From Methanosarcina vacuolata Z-761 (GTDB lineage Archaea > Halobacteriota > Methanosarcinia > Methanosarcinales > Methanosarcinaceae), in the NCBI RefSeq assembly GCF_000969905.1, contig NZ_CP009520.1, positions 2,294,001 through 2,358,000 on the forward strand: DNA of 64,000 bases. The letters are read 5' to 3'. Position 1 is the first letter of the stretch. Every line of letters starts with the position of its first letter. Below, piece by piece: positions 44,136 to 52,917 of the stretch. The translations under genes were made by a program, and so were the position numbers. Below the pieces are notes generated by a model. That model had not been told where the DNA came from. It did no database searches and saw nothing but the letters and a program-made list of their open reading frames with translations.

Positions 44136-44861
44136 TCACACCTCCAATAGGTCATTCATGCCTTTAATAATTTTTATCCCTTCTGGGGTAATATCAAATA
44201 GGGAATACTTGATCGGGACAGCCTTGTCCCGCATTTTCTCAATGTAAAGATATTTCTTTGTCTTTCCGTAGTTGAAATTCTCCTGTGAAGTAAGCCTGAT
44301 TAACCCGAAAACCATGTAGCCAGTAAGCCTGTGGGTGAGATTATAGGAATCCTCATCCATAACAAAAAGACTTGTGCACCCGTTTTTTAGAAGTATAATG
44401 CTTATCGAACTGAATTCATCGGCAAATTCTCTTATGTCATGGTTTATGGCCATTACCCCTATGTTGTCGATAACCATGACATCAACTTCCGAAGACATGG
44501 AACTTAAATACTCGATTATATCAATATCCACAGCACATAGCCCTTTACCAAATTTCGAAGCGCTTTTGATTTTGTTCATTTTATCTTCAAAGATATTCTT
44601 GATACTGAGGTGTTTACTTTCAACGAAAGGCTTGAGGTCAAGGTTAATGCTTAGGGATTGGCTGAGGATATCTTCCGTAAGCTCTCTTGTAAGAATTAGT
44701 ATGCACTTCTTGCCTTCATTGCAGCTTCTGTGCAGGAAATGAATTCCAAGAATTGTTTTTCCGGCGCCTGGAGGACCCGTAACCAGAATGCTTTTTCCTT
44801 TAGGAAAACCTCCGTCCATTAGCGTATCCAACCCTTCAATCCCTGTAGATAAACTTTCCAT
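44136..44861 (-). CDS. KaiC/RadA-like RecA-superfamily ATPase
   Basis: 241 residues, one KaiC domain: 'LSTGIEGLDTLMDGGFPKGK' leads to Walker A 'VTGPPGAGKT' (27-36), 'KCILILTRELTEDILSQSLS' and Walker B 'EVDVMVIDNIGVMAI'. The usual acid next to the first strand is replaced (T-R-E), as in several archaeal stand-alone KaiC-like proteins with unknown roles. No DNA-binding domain is added. It lies convergent with the PIN-ATPase gene, about 110 bases away. Confidence 0.8.
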   Translation of the reverse strand: MESLSTGIEGLDTLMDGGFPKGKSILVTGPPGAGKTILGIHFLHRSCNEGKKCILILTRELTEDILSQSLSINLDLKPFVESKHLSIKNIFEDKMNKIKSASKFGKGLCAVDIDIIEYLSSMSSEVDVMVIDNIGVMAINHDIREFADEFSSISIILLKNGCTSLFVMDEDSYNLTHRLTGYMVFGLIRLTSQENFNYGKTKKYLYIEKMRDKAVPIKYSLFDITPEGIKIIKGMNDLLEV

Positions 44862-45593
44862 ACTATCACATCTTAAACTCAGGTATATTTCTTAGTTATT
44901 TTAAGGTGTTTTAAGTAATATACTCTTCCTTTAAAAAGTTCATAAGTTGGTTTGGATCCTCAAAGGAAAAAGCAATGCTGGAGATAACATAACAAATTAT
45001 GTGAATGCAAATTCCAATGTAATCAAAAGTTATGCTAAAAAGCAGAAAAAACGAAAAGAAAAAAATCATATTACCAAATGAAAATAATCGATTTCAAGAA
45101 ATCATTATAACCATAGTGAGGGCGCGAACATACCCATTGCTTGCAGCGGGGTGCACCAGAGCAACTTTGATTCATTTTTAATCAATAAGAGTTTATCAAT
45201 AAGAGTTTATCAATAAGAGTTTATCAATAAGAGTTTATCAGTAAGAGTTTATCAGTAAGAGCTTATCAATAAGAGTTTATCAGTAAGAGTTTATCAATAA
45301 GAATTTCAGAGCTATTTTTCACGATCCAAAACCTGATTATTTTGAATCTGAGGTTTGTGGAAGTGAAATTAACTGTTTACTATTACAATTGCATCGCAAC
45401 TAAAAAAACAAGGATTTTTCCTTCCCGAGAAAAATTCAGGCAAGATGAAGCTCAGGGAGAATAAATCCTTGTATTTCTAATTTTCTGCTTATTTTTATTT
45501 ATTCATTCTATTGCATGTTAATAGCGTCACAGGACTTTAATTAGCAAATTCAATTTTTAATAATATTTTTCATGAAGTCGGATTTCAGAAGGG
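44862..45593. other. 732-bp spacer with a 14-bp tandem array
   Basis: Contains the array at 45181-45306. The sequences around it are AT-rich without ORFs. Confidence 0.4.
45181..45306. repeat. 14-bp tandem array containing a MITE-terminus motif
   Basis: Nine units of atcaataagagttt with variants (atcagtaagagttt, one atcagtaagagctt). Every unit junction contains TAAGAGTTTATC, the 12-mer found in the left terminal repeat of the element at 22323-22472. Confidence 0.95.
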
Positions 45594-46235
45594 TTATTTC
45601 TTATTTCCAGGCTTCAGCTCAATTGTCTTTTTAGAATCTCCTATATATATGGTGTACTTGCCTGCCGGCATCCCGGAAGTGTGGTAATTGAATTCGAATT
45701 TCCCTTTTGAATTAGCTTTCAGGGTCTGAGATGCCTCAACTTTAAGGTTTACAGAGTCTACACTCGGGGCAGCATCGCCATCAATAAGAACTTTGTAAGT
45801 AAAGGGCGGAATATGTCTCTTAGAAATAACTGCAATTCCTTCGGGTGATGCATCAGAAGACCGCTCGATCCAGAATAGTTTTTTTAAGTGTATGTTCAGG
45901 TTCTTTACTTCCTCGGTCGTGACCGTAAAGCGGGCATTTTTACCTTTAGGGATCTTTATCTTATCAAGCGAATACTGGTATCTGCCATCGGTAACAGAGA
46001 GTTCCTTTACAAAAGAAACTTGAGCTCCAAGTTCCTCTCCCGGAGAAGCCGTACCTTTTATTTTCAGAGTATCTCCCACAGTAGGATTGGAGGGAGAAAT
46101 CTGCCAGTCAGTCTTAGCTGCTGACGGAGAAATAAATAAACCAAGCAAAAGAAACACAGACAGAAACCCGAAAACAAGTTTTGTTCTTTTTAATTTCACG
46201 AGCTTTATGTTGTTTATATAACTATTACTTTTCAC
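45594..46235 (-). CDS. Exported protein with Ig-like beta domains, unknown function
   Basis: 213 residues. A signal peptide spans about 1-41 ('LVFGFLSVFLLLGLFISPSA' before AAKTDW). The mature part reads like two beta-sandwich domains: 'QISPSNPTVGDTLKIKGTAS' and 'VKVEASQTL' type strands with 'GKFEFNYHTSGMPAGKYTIY' at the end, typical of archaeal surface proteins of the MEMO/TQXA-like exported class. It starts with GTG, with GGAG at proper distance. There is no transmembrane anchor or PGF-CTERM. I do not recognise a precise family. Confidence 0.65.
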   Translation of the reverse strand: MKSNSYINNIKLVKLKRTKLVFGFLSVFLLLGLFISPSAAKTDWQISPSNPTVGDTLKIKGTASPGEELGAQVSFVKELSVTDGRYQYSLDKIKIPKGKNARFTVTTEEVKNLNIHLKKLFWIERSSDASPEGIAVISKRHIPPFTYKVLIDGDAAPSVDSVNLKVEASQTLKANSKGKFEFNYHTSGMPAGKYTIYIGDSKKTIELKPGNKK

Positions 46236-46596
46236 AAGAAACTCCTCTTTTTAAGATTAACAGATATTAATAAAAACACAAAACATTTTTAAATTATTTT
46301 TATTTGATTTTAATATTAAACCCTGGCAAAAAAAATTTTAACTAAATATAAATTTTAGATAATACGTTTTTTAAGATCTAACGTTTGTTTATTGTTAATA
46401 AGGATTTTGTCTTATAGCAAAATTATGAGAAATTAAATGCAAATTGTGTATTTTTAGCCTAAAATGTGAAGATATGAAGTCTTTATAGATATAGATATAA
46501 ATAAATTGATCACGTCATTTAATATATTAAAAAACTAGACTATTTGAGCAAACAAACGTTGATAGTAAAAGTAAGTCCATAAATACTAAAAATATG
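46236..46596. other. AT-rich spacer
   Basis: Promoter region of the exported-protein gene plus AT-rich sequence; nothing else recognised. Confidence 0.3.
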
Positions 46597-46794
46597 GACT
46601 CTGGTCCAAAATCCAGTGATTTTTGCATTTTTTGATTGAAAATCTGAATTAGCAAGAAAAATTCGGTTTTCACTAAAATCAATATTCGGTATCTAAAGAC
46701 GTCAATCCCTAAGTTGTATTACAAGGATTGTGACCAATTACAAAATCTAGTGATTTTGAATTTTACATTCATCACTAGATTTTGGTACTGAGTC
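46597..46794. mobile_element. MITE-like element, ends GACTCNGNNCCAAAATCYAGTGAT
   Basis: GACTCTGGTCCAAAATCCAG at the left and, inverted, GACTCAGTACCAAAATCTAG at the right; both continue TGAT. The interior also holds an internal copy of the left end (ACAAAATCTAGTGATTTT near 46739). No ORF. It lies 70 bases beyond the RCK gene's stop. Confidence 0.65.
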
Positions 46795-46863
46795 AAATAT
46801 GTGTAAAATAATAATTTTTGTCAACTTTAACAAAATATCAGTCAAATAAATTTTTAAAAAGCC

Positions 46864-47553
46864 TCAATTAACATACCTTTCCTTAAACTCTAAAATCTGC
46901 TTGCTGCTTCCCACAACTGCAATGATGTCTCCTGCCCTTATTGTTGTCTGCTTTTTGATAGCCGTTATGACGAGTTTTCCTCGCTCGATGCCTATTATAG
47001 TACAACCGATCTGTCCTTCCAGGTTAAGTTCCTCTATTGACTTGCTGTCAAGAAGAGAACCTTTATCAATGTGGCATTTCTCGATTTCTATGCCTTCGTA
47101 AAGCATTATGTCTTCATCGATTCTACAGCTTTTTCCCATGCAGTTTGCAGTCATTTTGGCAAGCATCTGCCCGGCTACTATAGAAAGAGAACCTACATAG
47201 TCGGCTCCTGCTTTGTAGATCTTTTCAATCGATTTTACGGAATTTGCCCTTGCTACAATGGTAATTTCCGGATTCAGGTTCCTGGAAATGAGAGTTGCGA
47301 AAATAACATTGGTATCGTCATTAAGAGCCACAAACTCAAAGGAAGCTGTCTTTACTCCAGCTGCCAGCAGTATGTCTTCATCTGCCCCGTTCCCAACAAG
47401 ATGTTCGAAGTCTACGTTTTCAAAAACCTTATCATTAGAGTCCACAACTACAAAGCGAAACGGACTTCCATAAAGTATATCTACTATGCTCTTTCCGACA
47501 TCCCCATATCCCAGTACGATAAGGTGCCCTTTTGGCTCCATTTCTGCTCCCAT
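46864..47553 (-). CDS. RCK (TrkA-type) potassium channel regulatory protein
   Basis: 229 residues, one RCK_N ('GHLIVLGYGDVGKSIVDILY', GxGxxG-type loop, near 8-130) and one RCK_C ('DSKSIEELNLEGQIGCTIIG', 150-225). There are no membrane helices. It would bind nucleotide or ligand and gate a potassium channel or transporter. The two candidate starts, Met1 and Met5, cannot be decided: GGGAG is ahead of Met5, CAGGAC ahead of Met1. The next gene upstream, 298 bases away on the same strand, is an RCK-linked channel, a natural partner. Confidence 0.88.
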   Translation of the reverse strand: MGAEMEPKGHLIVLGYGDVGKSIVDILYGSPFRFVVVDSNDKVFENVDFEHLVGNGADEDILLAAGVKTASFEFVALNDDTNVIFATLISRNLNPEITIVARANSVKSIEKIYKAGADYVGSLSIVAGQMLAKMTANCMGKSCRIDEDIMLYEGIEIEKCHIDKGSLLDSKSIEELNLEGQIGCTIIGIERGKLVITAIKKQTTIRAGDIIAVVGSSKQILEFKERYVN

Positions 47554-47679
47554 GTCCTGTAAATTTTATTCGCCAAATTCAGTTTAGAGTTGTTAGCTTA
47601 GAGTTTTTATCCTTAAAGCTCGCCTTTTTACCCGCTAATGCAAATAAATTTGGCGGGCATATTATATTATTACAACTGT

Positions 47680-47875
47680 TTCGTATTTCTTTCAGTTTTG
47701 AATCTCAGATTTATGTGTCAATCTCTCACATTTGTGAATCTCAGATTTATGTGTAAATCTCTCCCAGTTTTGAATATTATATCAGTGTGTAAGTTTCTTC
47801 AGTTTTGAATATTATGTCAGTGTGTAAGTTTCTTCAGTTTTGAACCTCATATTAATGTGTAAGTTTCTTCAGTTT
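47680..47875. repeat. ~35-bp degenerate tandem repeat reaching into the channel gene
   Basis: About five units, each with a cagttttgaat start, an atgtcagtgtgtaag middle and an tttcttcag end. The last unit forms the 3' coding end of the channel gene (stop 47852), so the array probably arose by copying that gene end outward. Confidence 0.85.
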
Positions 47876-48919
47876 TGAAAGTTCTCCACGAGTCCCTACC
47901 GCCAATAAAACGGTATTCTCCCGGACAATATCTTCTTCCTTGGGATCAAAAGATAGAGTCCCACTATTCCAGATTCCTACAATCTTTGCACCTGTGAGCT
48001 GCTGGTTGGAGATTTCCTTAAGTGACTTACCTATAAGAGGACTTTTCAGGTAAACGGGAAACTCAACAATATGGACTCCCTCAAAAACCTCAGTCGCCCC
48101 CGTAACCCGGCTTCCGAGCCTGTCCATTGCCTTCCTGCCAATAAACTCCCCGAACATCGATTTAGGAGAAACTACTGTATCGGCTCCTGCATATTTGAGA
48201 TATCTTGAGTTAGATTGGTCCTCTACAATAGCAATAATGTTGACATACTGAAATTCCCTGGCAGTCAAAACGATATTCGCATTTTTTTCGTCCGACTTAT
48301 TTGCAATAAGGAGTTTGGCTTTCTCTATGCCAGCGTTCAGAAGGGTTTGCTTATCAGTCGGAGACCCAAAAATGCAGGGAATATTTTTATAAACAAGTTC
48401 CCTGATGAGGTCTTCTTCTTCTTCGACTATTACAAAAAGCATATCCTCCTCGGTCAATTCATCTATCAGGGTTTCAACCAGTTGATTGTATCCGCAGATA
48501 ATTATGTGATCTTTCATGCCTGAAGAGACCATTCTTGGCATCCTGAACTTGATAACTCTGTCCATCCAGGGAGCAACAACATAGGTTATAAGAAAACCCG
48601 AAATCAAGATTATGCCCATAATCTGCACGATTATAGCAAAAAGTCTTCCTGGCAGGGAAGTGAAGACTACGTCGCCATACCCAACGGTTGCAATAGTTGT
48701 TGTGGCCCAGTAGATAGCAGTAATAAGGTTTGCATTTTCGGGCTGGTTCTCAAAAATCATGAGATACTCAAAAGTAAAAACATAGATAACAAACAGGAAC
48801 ACAGCCGCTATTTTGTACGCGATATAGGGATGCCTGTGCAGTATCTTCCGAAACCCTGATAACCTGAAATTCTTGCGCCCGGAAATAACCATCTTTGAAT
48901 CCCCGCCTGAATTTTTCAT
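47852..48919 (-). CDS. RCK-gated potassium channel (MthK-like)
   Basis: 355 residues: two membrane helices (about 34-54 and 93-115) around the pore loop 'TTTIATVGYGDVVF' with the K+ selectivity filter TVGYGD at 78-83. An RCK_N domain ('HIIICGYNQLVETLIDELTE', 135-265) and RCK_C ('FPVYLKSPLIGKSLKEISNQ', 280-350) follow. This is the architecture of calcium-gated MthK and of KCNQ-like archaeal channels. It moves K+ across the membrane; the gating ligand is unknown. The start could be Met1 or Met10. It is in a cluster with a separate RCK protein. Confidence 0.92.
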   Translation of the reverse strand: MKNSGGDSKMVISGRKNFRLSGFRKILHRHPYIAYKIAAVFLFVIYVFTFEYLMIFENQPENANLITAIYWATTTIATVGYGDVVFTSLPGRLFAIIVQIMGIILISGFLITYVVAPWMDRVIKFRMPRMVSSGMKDHIIICGYNQLVETLIDELTEEDMLFVIVEEEEDLIRELVYKNIPCIFGSPTDKQTLLNAGIEKAKLLIANKSDEKNANIVLTAREFQYVNIIAIVEDQSNSRYLKYAGADTVVSPKSMFGEFIGRKAMDRLGSRVTGATEVFEGVHIVEFPVYLKSPLIGKSLKEISNQQLTGAKIVGIWNSGTLSFDPKEEDIVRENTVLLAVGTRGELSKLKKLTH

Positions 48920-49280
48920 ATAAGGTTAAGCTGAAGCGTCCTGTAGCTGTTTTACTTGTAAACGTCTCGTGGTTTTTACTGGTAAATGCCGTAACTATCT
49001 ACTGAAAAACATCTTATAGCCGACTGGTAAGCACCTTATAACCATTGCTAATAAATGGCTTGTGATGCTTGTAGATATTACTGATATTTCTATATATCTC
49101 CAGTTTAACAAAAATTTGATGCAAATAATATTTTGGGATTAAAACTGGAAAAGGGTTTTGAGAGCAAAAAGAAAAAAGTAATTGAATGATATTGCATGAA
49201 TAAGAAACAGGGAAAGAAAGTAAAACCCAAGCCTTATAACTTCCTTGAAGGCCAGGGTTCATCTGAGATTTCGATGTCAA
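48920..49280. other. Spacer between channel and protease genes
   Basis: Degenerate short repeats of the type ttactggtaa are seen at 48955-49040. An 88-codon minus-strand frame (49014-49280) starts immediately at the protease stop and looks non-coding. Confidence 0.35.
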
Positions 49281-51104
49281 TCACATCCACTGTCCTATAT
49301 AGGGCCCAAATATCATAAATATAAACGAGAACAGGATCAACATCGAAAAGCTCGCTGTGATAGAGTTTGAGATCTTTTCTGAGATTGAATCGTTCCTTGT
49401 GAACCGGTATACAAAGGAATAGATGGAATCCTTAAACACGTGTCCTCCGTCCAAGGGTACGGCAGGCAGACAGTTGAACAGTCCTACATAAAAGTTCAGC
49501 CAGCCAACCCAGAGCAGAGTATTTGCAATCCAGAAAATCCCTATTCCCAGAGGTTCTGCCCAGCCCACAGGATGGAAAAACTGCATGAAAGTACCTGAAA
49601 AACCTCGGAATCCTTCACCTGCAAATCCATAGATGGGAAGTCCAAAGAGAATGATCCAGCCTGCAGGTATGGTTAGCAAGGACGGTATTTGATTCAGGGC
49701 TTCAAGATACACCTTTGATTGGGGTATCAACACGGAAATTCCGAGCATAGGGAGTTCCATAACTGCATTATTCCCGTAAATAACTCCTAGGAAACCGTAA
49801 TCATTTTCCGAATTAGATGATAGTTGCACATCGAAAACGACAGTGCCTTTTTCAGTGAGGTCGCCTGTGTAGTTTTCAGAGGGAAGAAGTTCTACTTCTA
49901 CGGTCTGGTTTACCCTTGTGGTTTTCATAAAATTTACGAAACTTGAAACATTTTGCATTTCTGTGTTGTTGATCCTGATCATTGTCATTCCGGTTTTGAT
50001 CCCTGCAGATTCGGCGGGACTTCCTGAAACAATTCCTCCCACGGACACTCCGCCAATGTAGTCTTCGGGGACTGAGGCAACCTGTAAATCATGCGTGGAT
50101 AATGTACCGTTTTTTGTGGCATAAATATGAACCGTCTCTCCGGGACTGATTTTTTCGAGGTATGTTTGTAGCTCTTCGGCTGTAGTGATATTGGTATCAT
50201 CAATCTGTGTTATTATCATGCCGTTCTCAAGCCCTGCATGGGCAGCCGGAGAACTTTCGTTTACACTCATGATCATTGCATCACTTAAAGGCGCGATTGC
50301 CCCGAGTACGGGCCCGAAGAAAAGCAGGAAAGCGATAAAAGCCACGGTAAAATTGGCCATAACACCTGCTGCAAGAATCCGGGACCTCTGAGTTCTTGTT
50401 GCGCCTATAACAGGTTCGGGCTTCGGCTCCTCAGGCTTTGTGATCTCAGTTTCTTGCCTTGTTTTTTCTTCTTTTTCCCATTTCTCGATTTCTTCGATTG
50501 TGGCTGTCAGTGGAAGTTCTCTTGTTGTTTTCTCTTTAGTCCCGAAAAGCTGTTCATCGTCAGGCTCCGCAAAGCCTCCTATAGGAACCAGAGCATACAG
50601 GATTCCCATCGATTTAACCCGGATGCCTTCAACTCTGCAAAGAATCGCATGCGAAAACTCGTGCACGACAAGCGTGACTATAAGGGCAATAGCTCCCCAG
50701 GTAAAAGGAATGAACTCATTTAATCCCGGAATGAGAAAGATATTTCTCGGAGAGTTATATTTTCCCGGTTCAGGCATGTTTCCGCTAAGGAAAGAAGTAT
50801 ACATCCCAAGATCCGAGATAGCTATGACTATAAACATTGCAATCATGCCTGCAAACATCAGCAAGATTCCAAGGTTTGCAAAGTTTCTCCAGTAAGATTT
50901 CGGACGGGCGAGTACATCGAGCAGCTTGAGGCCCTTAGTTGTCCTAATCATAAGGATGGGAAGTGGCCCAAAGGTGCTTATGTTATACTTCTCCAGAATA
51001 CCTTTCCTGTCAAGAACGGAAACTGCGAACCAGTACAGTAAAAAAATACTCAGTGCAATGCTTGTGCCATTCAAGGGAATTCTCCGAGTTATTGAACTGA
51101 ACAA
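49281..51104 (-). CDS. Site-2 protease family intramembrane metalloprotease with two PDZ domains
   Basis: 607 residues, polytopic. The zinc motif 'VVHEFSHAILCR' (H148-E-F-S-H152) lies in a membrane helix and the second motif 'LPAVPLDGGHVFKDSI' near 565 supplies the metal-binding Asp. Two PDZ-like domains sit between (about 265-340: 'VNESSPAAHAGLENGMIITQ'; 345-430: 'SGSPAESAGIKTGMTMIRIN'). A long cytosolic insert rich in Glu and Pro is near 180-235. It cuts membrane-embedded substrates; targets are unknown. The gene stands alone; 900 bases of repetitive AT sequence precede it. Confidence 0.9.
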   Translation of the reverse strand: MFSSITRRIPLNGTSIALSIFLLYWFAVSVLDRKGILEKYNISTFGPLPILMIRTTKGLKLLDVLARPKSYWRNFANLGILLMFAGMIAMFIVIAISDLGMYTSFLSGNMPEPGKYNSPRNIFLIPGLNEFIPFTWGAIALIVTLVVHEFSHAILCRVEGIRVKSMGILYALVPIGGFAEPDDEQLFGTKEKTTRELPLTATIEEIEKWEKEEKTRQETEITKPEEPKPEPVIGATRTQRSRILAAGVMANFTVAFIAFLLFFGPVLGAIAPLSDAMIMSVNESSPAAHAGLENGMIITQIDDTNITTAEELQTYLEKISPGETVHIYATKNGTLSTHDLQVASVPEDYIGGVSVGGIVSGSPAESAGIKTGMTMIRINNTEMQNVSSFVNFMKTTRVNQTVEVELLPSENYTGDLTEKGTVVFDVQLSSNSENDYGFLGVIYGNNAVMELPMLGISVLIPQSKVYLEALNQIPSLLTIPAGWIILFGLPIYGFAGEGFRGFSGTFMQFFHPVGWAEPLGIGIFWIANTLLWVGWLNFYVGLFNCLPAVPLDGGHVFKDSIYSFVYRFTRNDSISEKISNSITASFSMLILFSFIFMIFGPYIGQWM

Positions 51105-51189
51105 ATTATAATTAAGCTTAACCGTTCATGAATTAAACGTAAAGTTCGCGAATTAAGCCAAATCAGTTGTTAATTAAATTTAATCAGCT

Positions 51190-51545
51190 ATGAAGTAAGT
51201 TAAATTGGTATGTAATCTAGTATAAATTTTAATATTTATTTTAGTATATGGTTTAGTATATATTTTAGTATAAATTTTAGTACATATTTTAATATGAAAT
51301 TTATATTAAAATTTGGCATGAAATTTAATATAAAACTAATATAAATCATAATATATATTTTGATATGCTTTTTAATATAAAATTTATAGTAATTTTAATA
51401 TAAACTTTATTTTAAAGCTAATATAAATTTTAATATATATTTTGATATGTTTTTTAATATAAAACTTATATTAAATTTTAATATAAACTTTAATATAAAT
51501 CTGATATAATTTTTAATATCCATTTTGGTATAAATTTTGAATTAA
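51190..51545. repeat. Degenerate AT-only repeat tract
   Basis: About 350 bases almost wholly of A and T with recurring ttttaatataaa / ttttagtataaa words at 10 to 13-base spacing. It lies upstream of the protease gene. It resembles an old, decayed microsatellite or an intrinsically bent, easily melted region. Confidence 0.7.
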
Positions 51546-51963
51546 ACTGTATATAAGAATTAAACTGTATATACAAAACTGTTGAGAAAAATATATTTAT
51601 AAATTTTTTTATTGTTGCTATGTATATATAAACGTTAACATCGTTATTATATAACTCTGCGTATAATGTTCTGCGCCAATTAATTCATTGTGTTAAGTTC
51701 TACTGCTCAATATGATATAAAAATATTATATTATGCCTTACTATTTTGAATCAATATATATTCCGTTCCTTTTCAAAAATACTCTTATCTGGAAAAGGAT
51801 ACATAGCAATACATACTAATTATATAAAAATATATATGAAAGTTTATATAATAGCCAATGCCGAGACATTTTATAGCCAATGCCCGGGAGTTCGAATGCC
51901 AGGTAGATAGACACTATTTACAGATGGAATAATGTGCTTTAAATTAAATATCTTGTTCACTAA
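51546..51963. other. AT-rich spacer before cutA
   Basis: No gene. A palindromic-looking 'atatatgaaagtttatataat' near 51833 is the best TATA-like candidate for cutA but is far upstream. A tandem duplication starts at 51964. Confidence 0.3.
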
Positions 51964-52014
51964 ATCAGGTTTCTGTGGAGATCAGGTTTCTGTGGAGATC
52001 AGGTTTCCGTGAGG
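51964..52014. repeat. 3 x 17-bp tandem repeat that supplies the cutA ribosome-binding site
   Basis: Two identical copies of atcaggtttctgtggag, and a third, atcaggtttccgtgagg, whose final GAGG is the Shine-Dalgarno of cutA. Each of the first two copies ends in GGAG. Confidence 0.93.
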
Positions 52015-52023
52015 TGTCTGCTT

Positions 52024-52347
52024 ATGCTTGGAATTGTGTATATTACCGCAGGAAACATGAAGAATGCGTCACAGATTGCAAGAGAACTGGTTTCAAAGAG
52101 GCTTGCAGCCTGTGTGAATATGTTTCCGGTATCTTCGGTTTACCGATGGAAGGAAGAGATTGAAGAAGACAATGAGATTGCCATGTTTGTAAAAACTGAT
52201 TCTTCACGCTTTGAAGAAATCACAAAGCTTGTAAAGTCGCTACATACATACGAGATGCCTGCAATAGAATTCTGGGGAATTGAAGGAGAAAAGGAGTATC
52301 TTGACTGGGTTCATGTTAACAGTTCAGGCGAAGAAACCAAAAAATAA
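52024..52347 (+). CDS. cutA: CutA1-type divalent-ion tolerance protein
   Basis: 107 residues from ATG 52024, which has GAGGTG seven bases upstream. The fold markers are complete: 'GIVYITAGNMKNASQIAREL', 'RLAACVNMFPVSSVYRWKEE', 'NEIAMFVKTDSSRFEEITKL', 'LHTYEMPAIEFWGIEGEKEY' and a final 'YLDWV'. CutA forms very stable trimers of PII-like fold and has been linked to copper and other metal tolerance; its precise function is unsettled. The region before the start is a triplicated 17-mer. Confidence 0.9.
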   Translation: MLGIVYITAGNMKNASQIARELVSKRLAACVNMFPVSSVYRWKEEIEEDNEIAMFVKTDSSRFEEITKLVKSLHTYEMPAIEFWGIEGEKEYLDWVHVNSSGEETKK

Positions 52348-52562
52348 GGCAAGACTTAAAGTTTGAAGGCTGAAGGCCTGAAATCGAAAAACCTAGTTAA
52401 TAACGGCAATAACTCCCGAATTTAAATTTTTACAGAACTGGTTTACTTATAGAATTAGTTTAATTTTCAAGAGATTCTACTTACAGGATTTTGCAGAATA
52501 GTTTGTTTACAGGATTAGGTTTATATGTTAGTTCTATCGTTACCTTATTGGATTCCGTAAAT

Positions 52563-52645
52563 GCGGGAGTAACCAAGCGGTCAACGGTGGCAGACTCAAG
52601 ATCTGTTCGTGCAGACGTTCAGGGGTTCGAATCCCTTCTCCCGCA
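52563..52645 (+). tRNA. tRNA-Leu (anticodon CAA)
   Basis: Acceptor GCGGGAG pairs with CTCCCGC (52638-52644), followed by discriminator A and no encoded CCA. D-arm ACC/GGT, anticodon stem GCAGA/TCTGT around the loop CTCAAGA (anticodon CAA), a long variable arm, and T-arm AGGGG-TTCGAAT-CCCTT. A class II tRNA of 83 bases, for UUG codons. Confidence 0.95.
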
Positions 52646-52820
52646 CTAAAATTATTAAGTTTTTCCTATCTTTTTTAGATTATTGTTTTCGCTCAAATTC
52701 TCTAATTCTATCTAATTCTATTACATTTCTTTTAAGTTGCGGCAAGCAACTCAGTCAAGGTACTGTATTCAAAGTACAATATAGAGGACTAAATAATATC
52801 AAAGGTAAACAAACCAACAT

Positions 52821-52905
52821 GCAAGAGTTGCCCAGCCAGGTCAAACGCGCCAGGTTCAGAGCCTGGTCTCGTAGGAGTTCGTGCGTTCGAATCACACCTC
52901 TCGCA
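52821..52905 (+). tRNA. tRNA-Leu (anticodon CAG) with three stem mismatches
   Basis: A class II tRNA of 85 bases: anticodon stem CCAGG/CCTGG around TTCAGAG (anticodon CAG), variable arm, T-loop TTCGAAT. Three stems each have one non-pairing position: acceptor GCAAGAG/CTCTCGC has A823 opposite C902, the D-stem GCC/CGC has C opposite C, and the T-stem GTGCG/CACAC has C opposite A. It may be a degenerate copy, or be corrected or tolerated. It lies 175 bases after tRNA-Leu(CAA). Confidence 0.8.
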
Positions 52906-52917
52906 CTAAATTTTTAA

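Noticed and set aside
41528-44861. CD-NTase cyclase partner of the STING-like protein
   Set aside because: The neighbouring genes are a PIN-ATPase-KH protein and a KaiC-like ATPase; no GS-x-DxD nucleotidyltransferase motif was found in them or elsewhere in the window.
49014-49280. 88-codon ORF after the protease gene
   Set aside because: Starts right at the protease stop, has no initiation signal and no conserved features.
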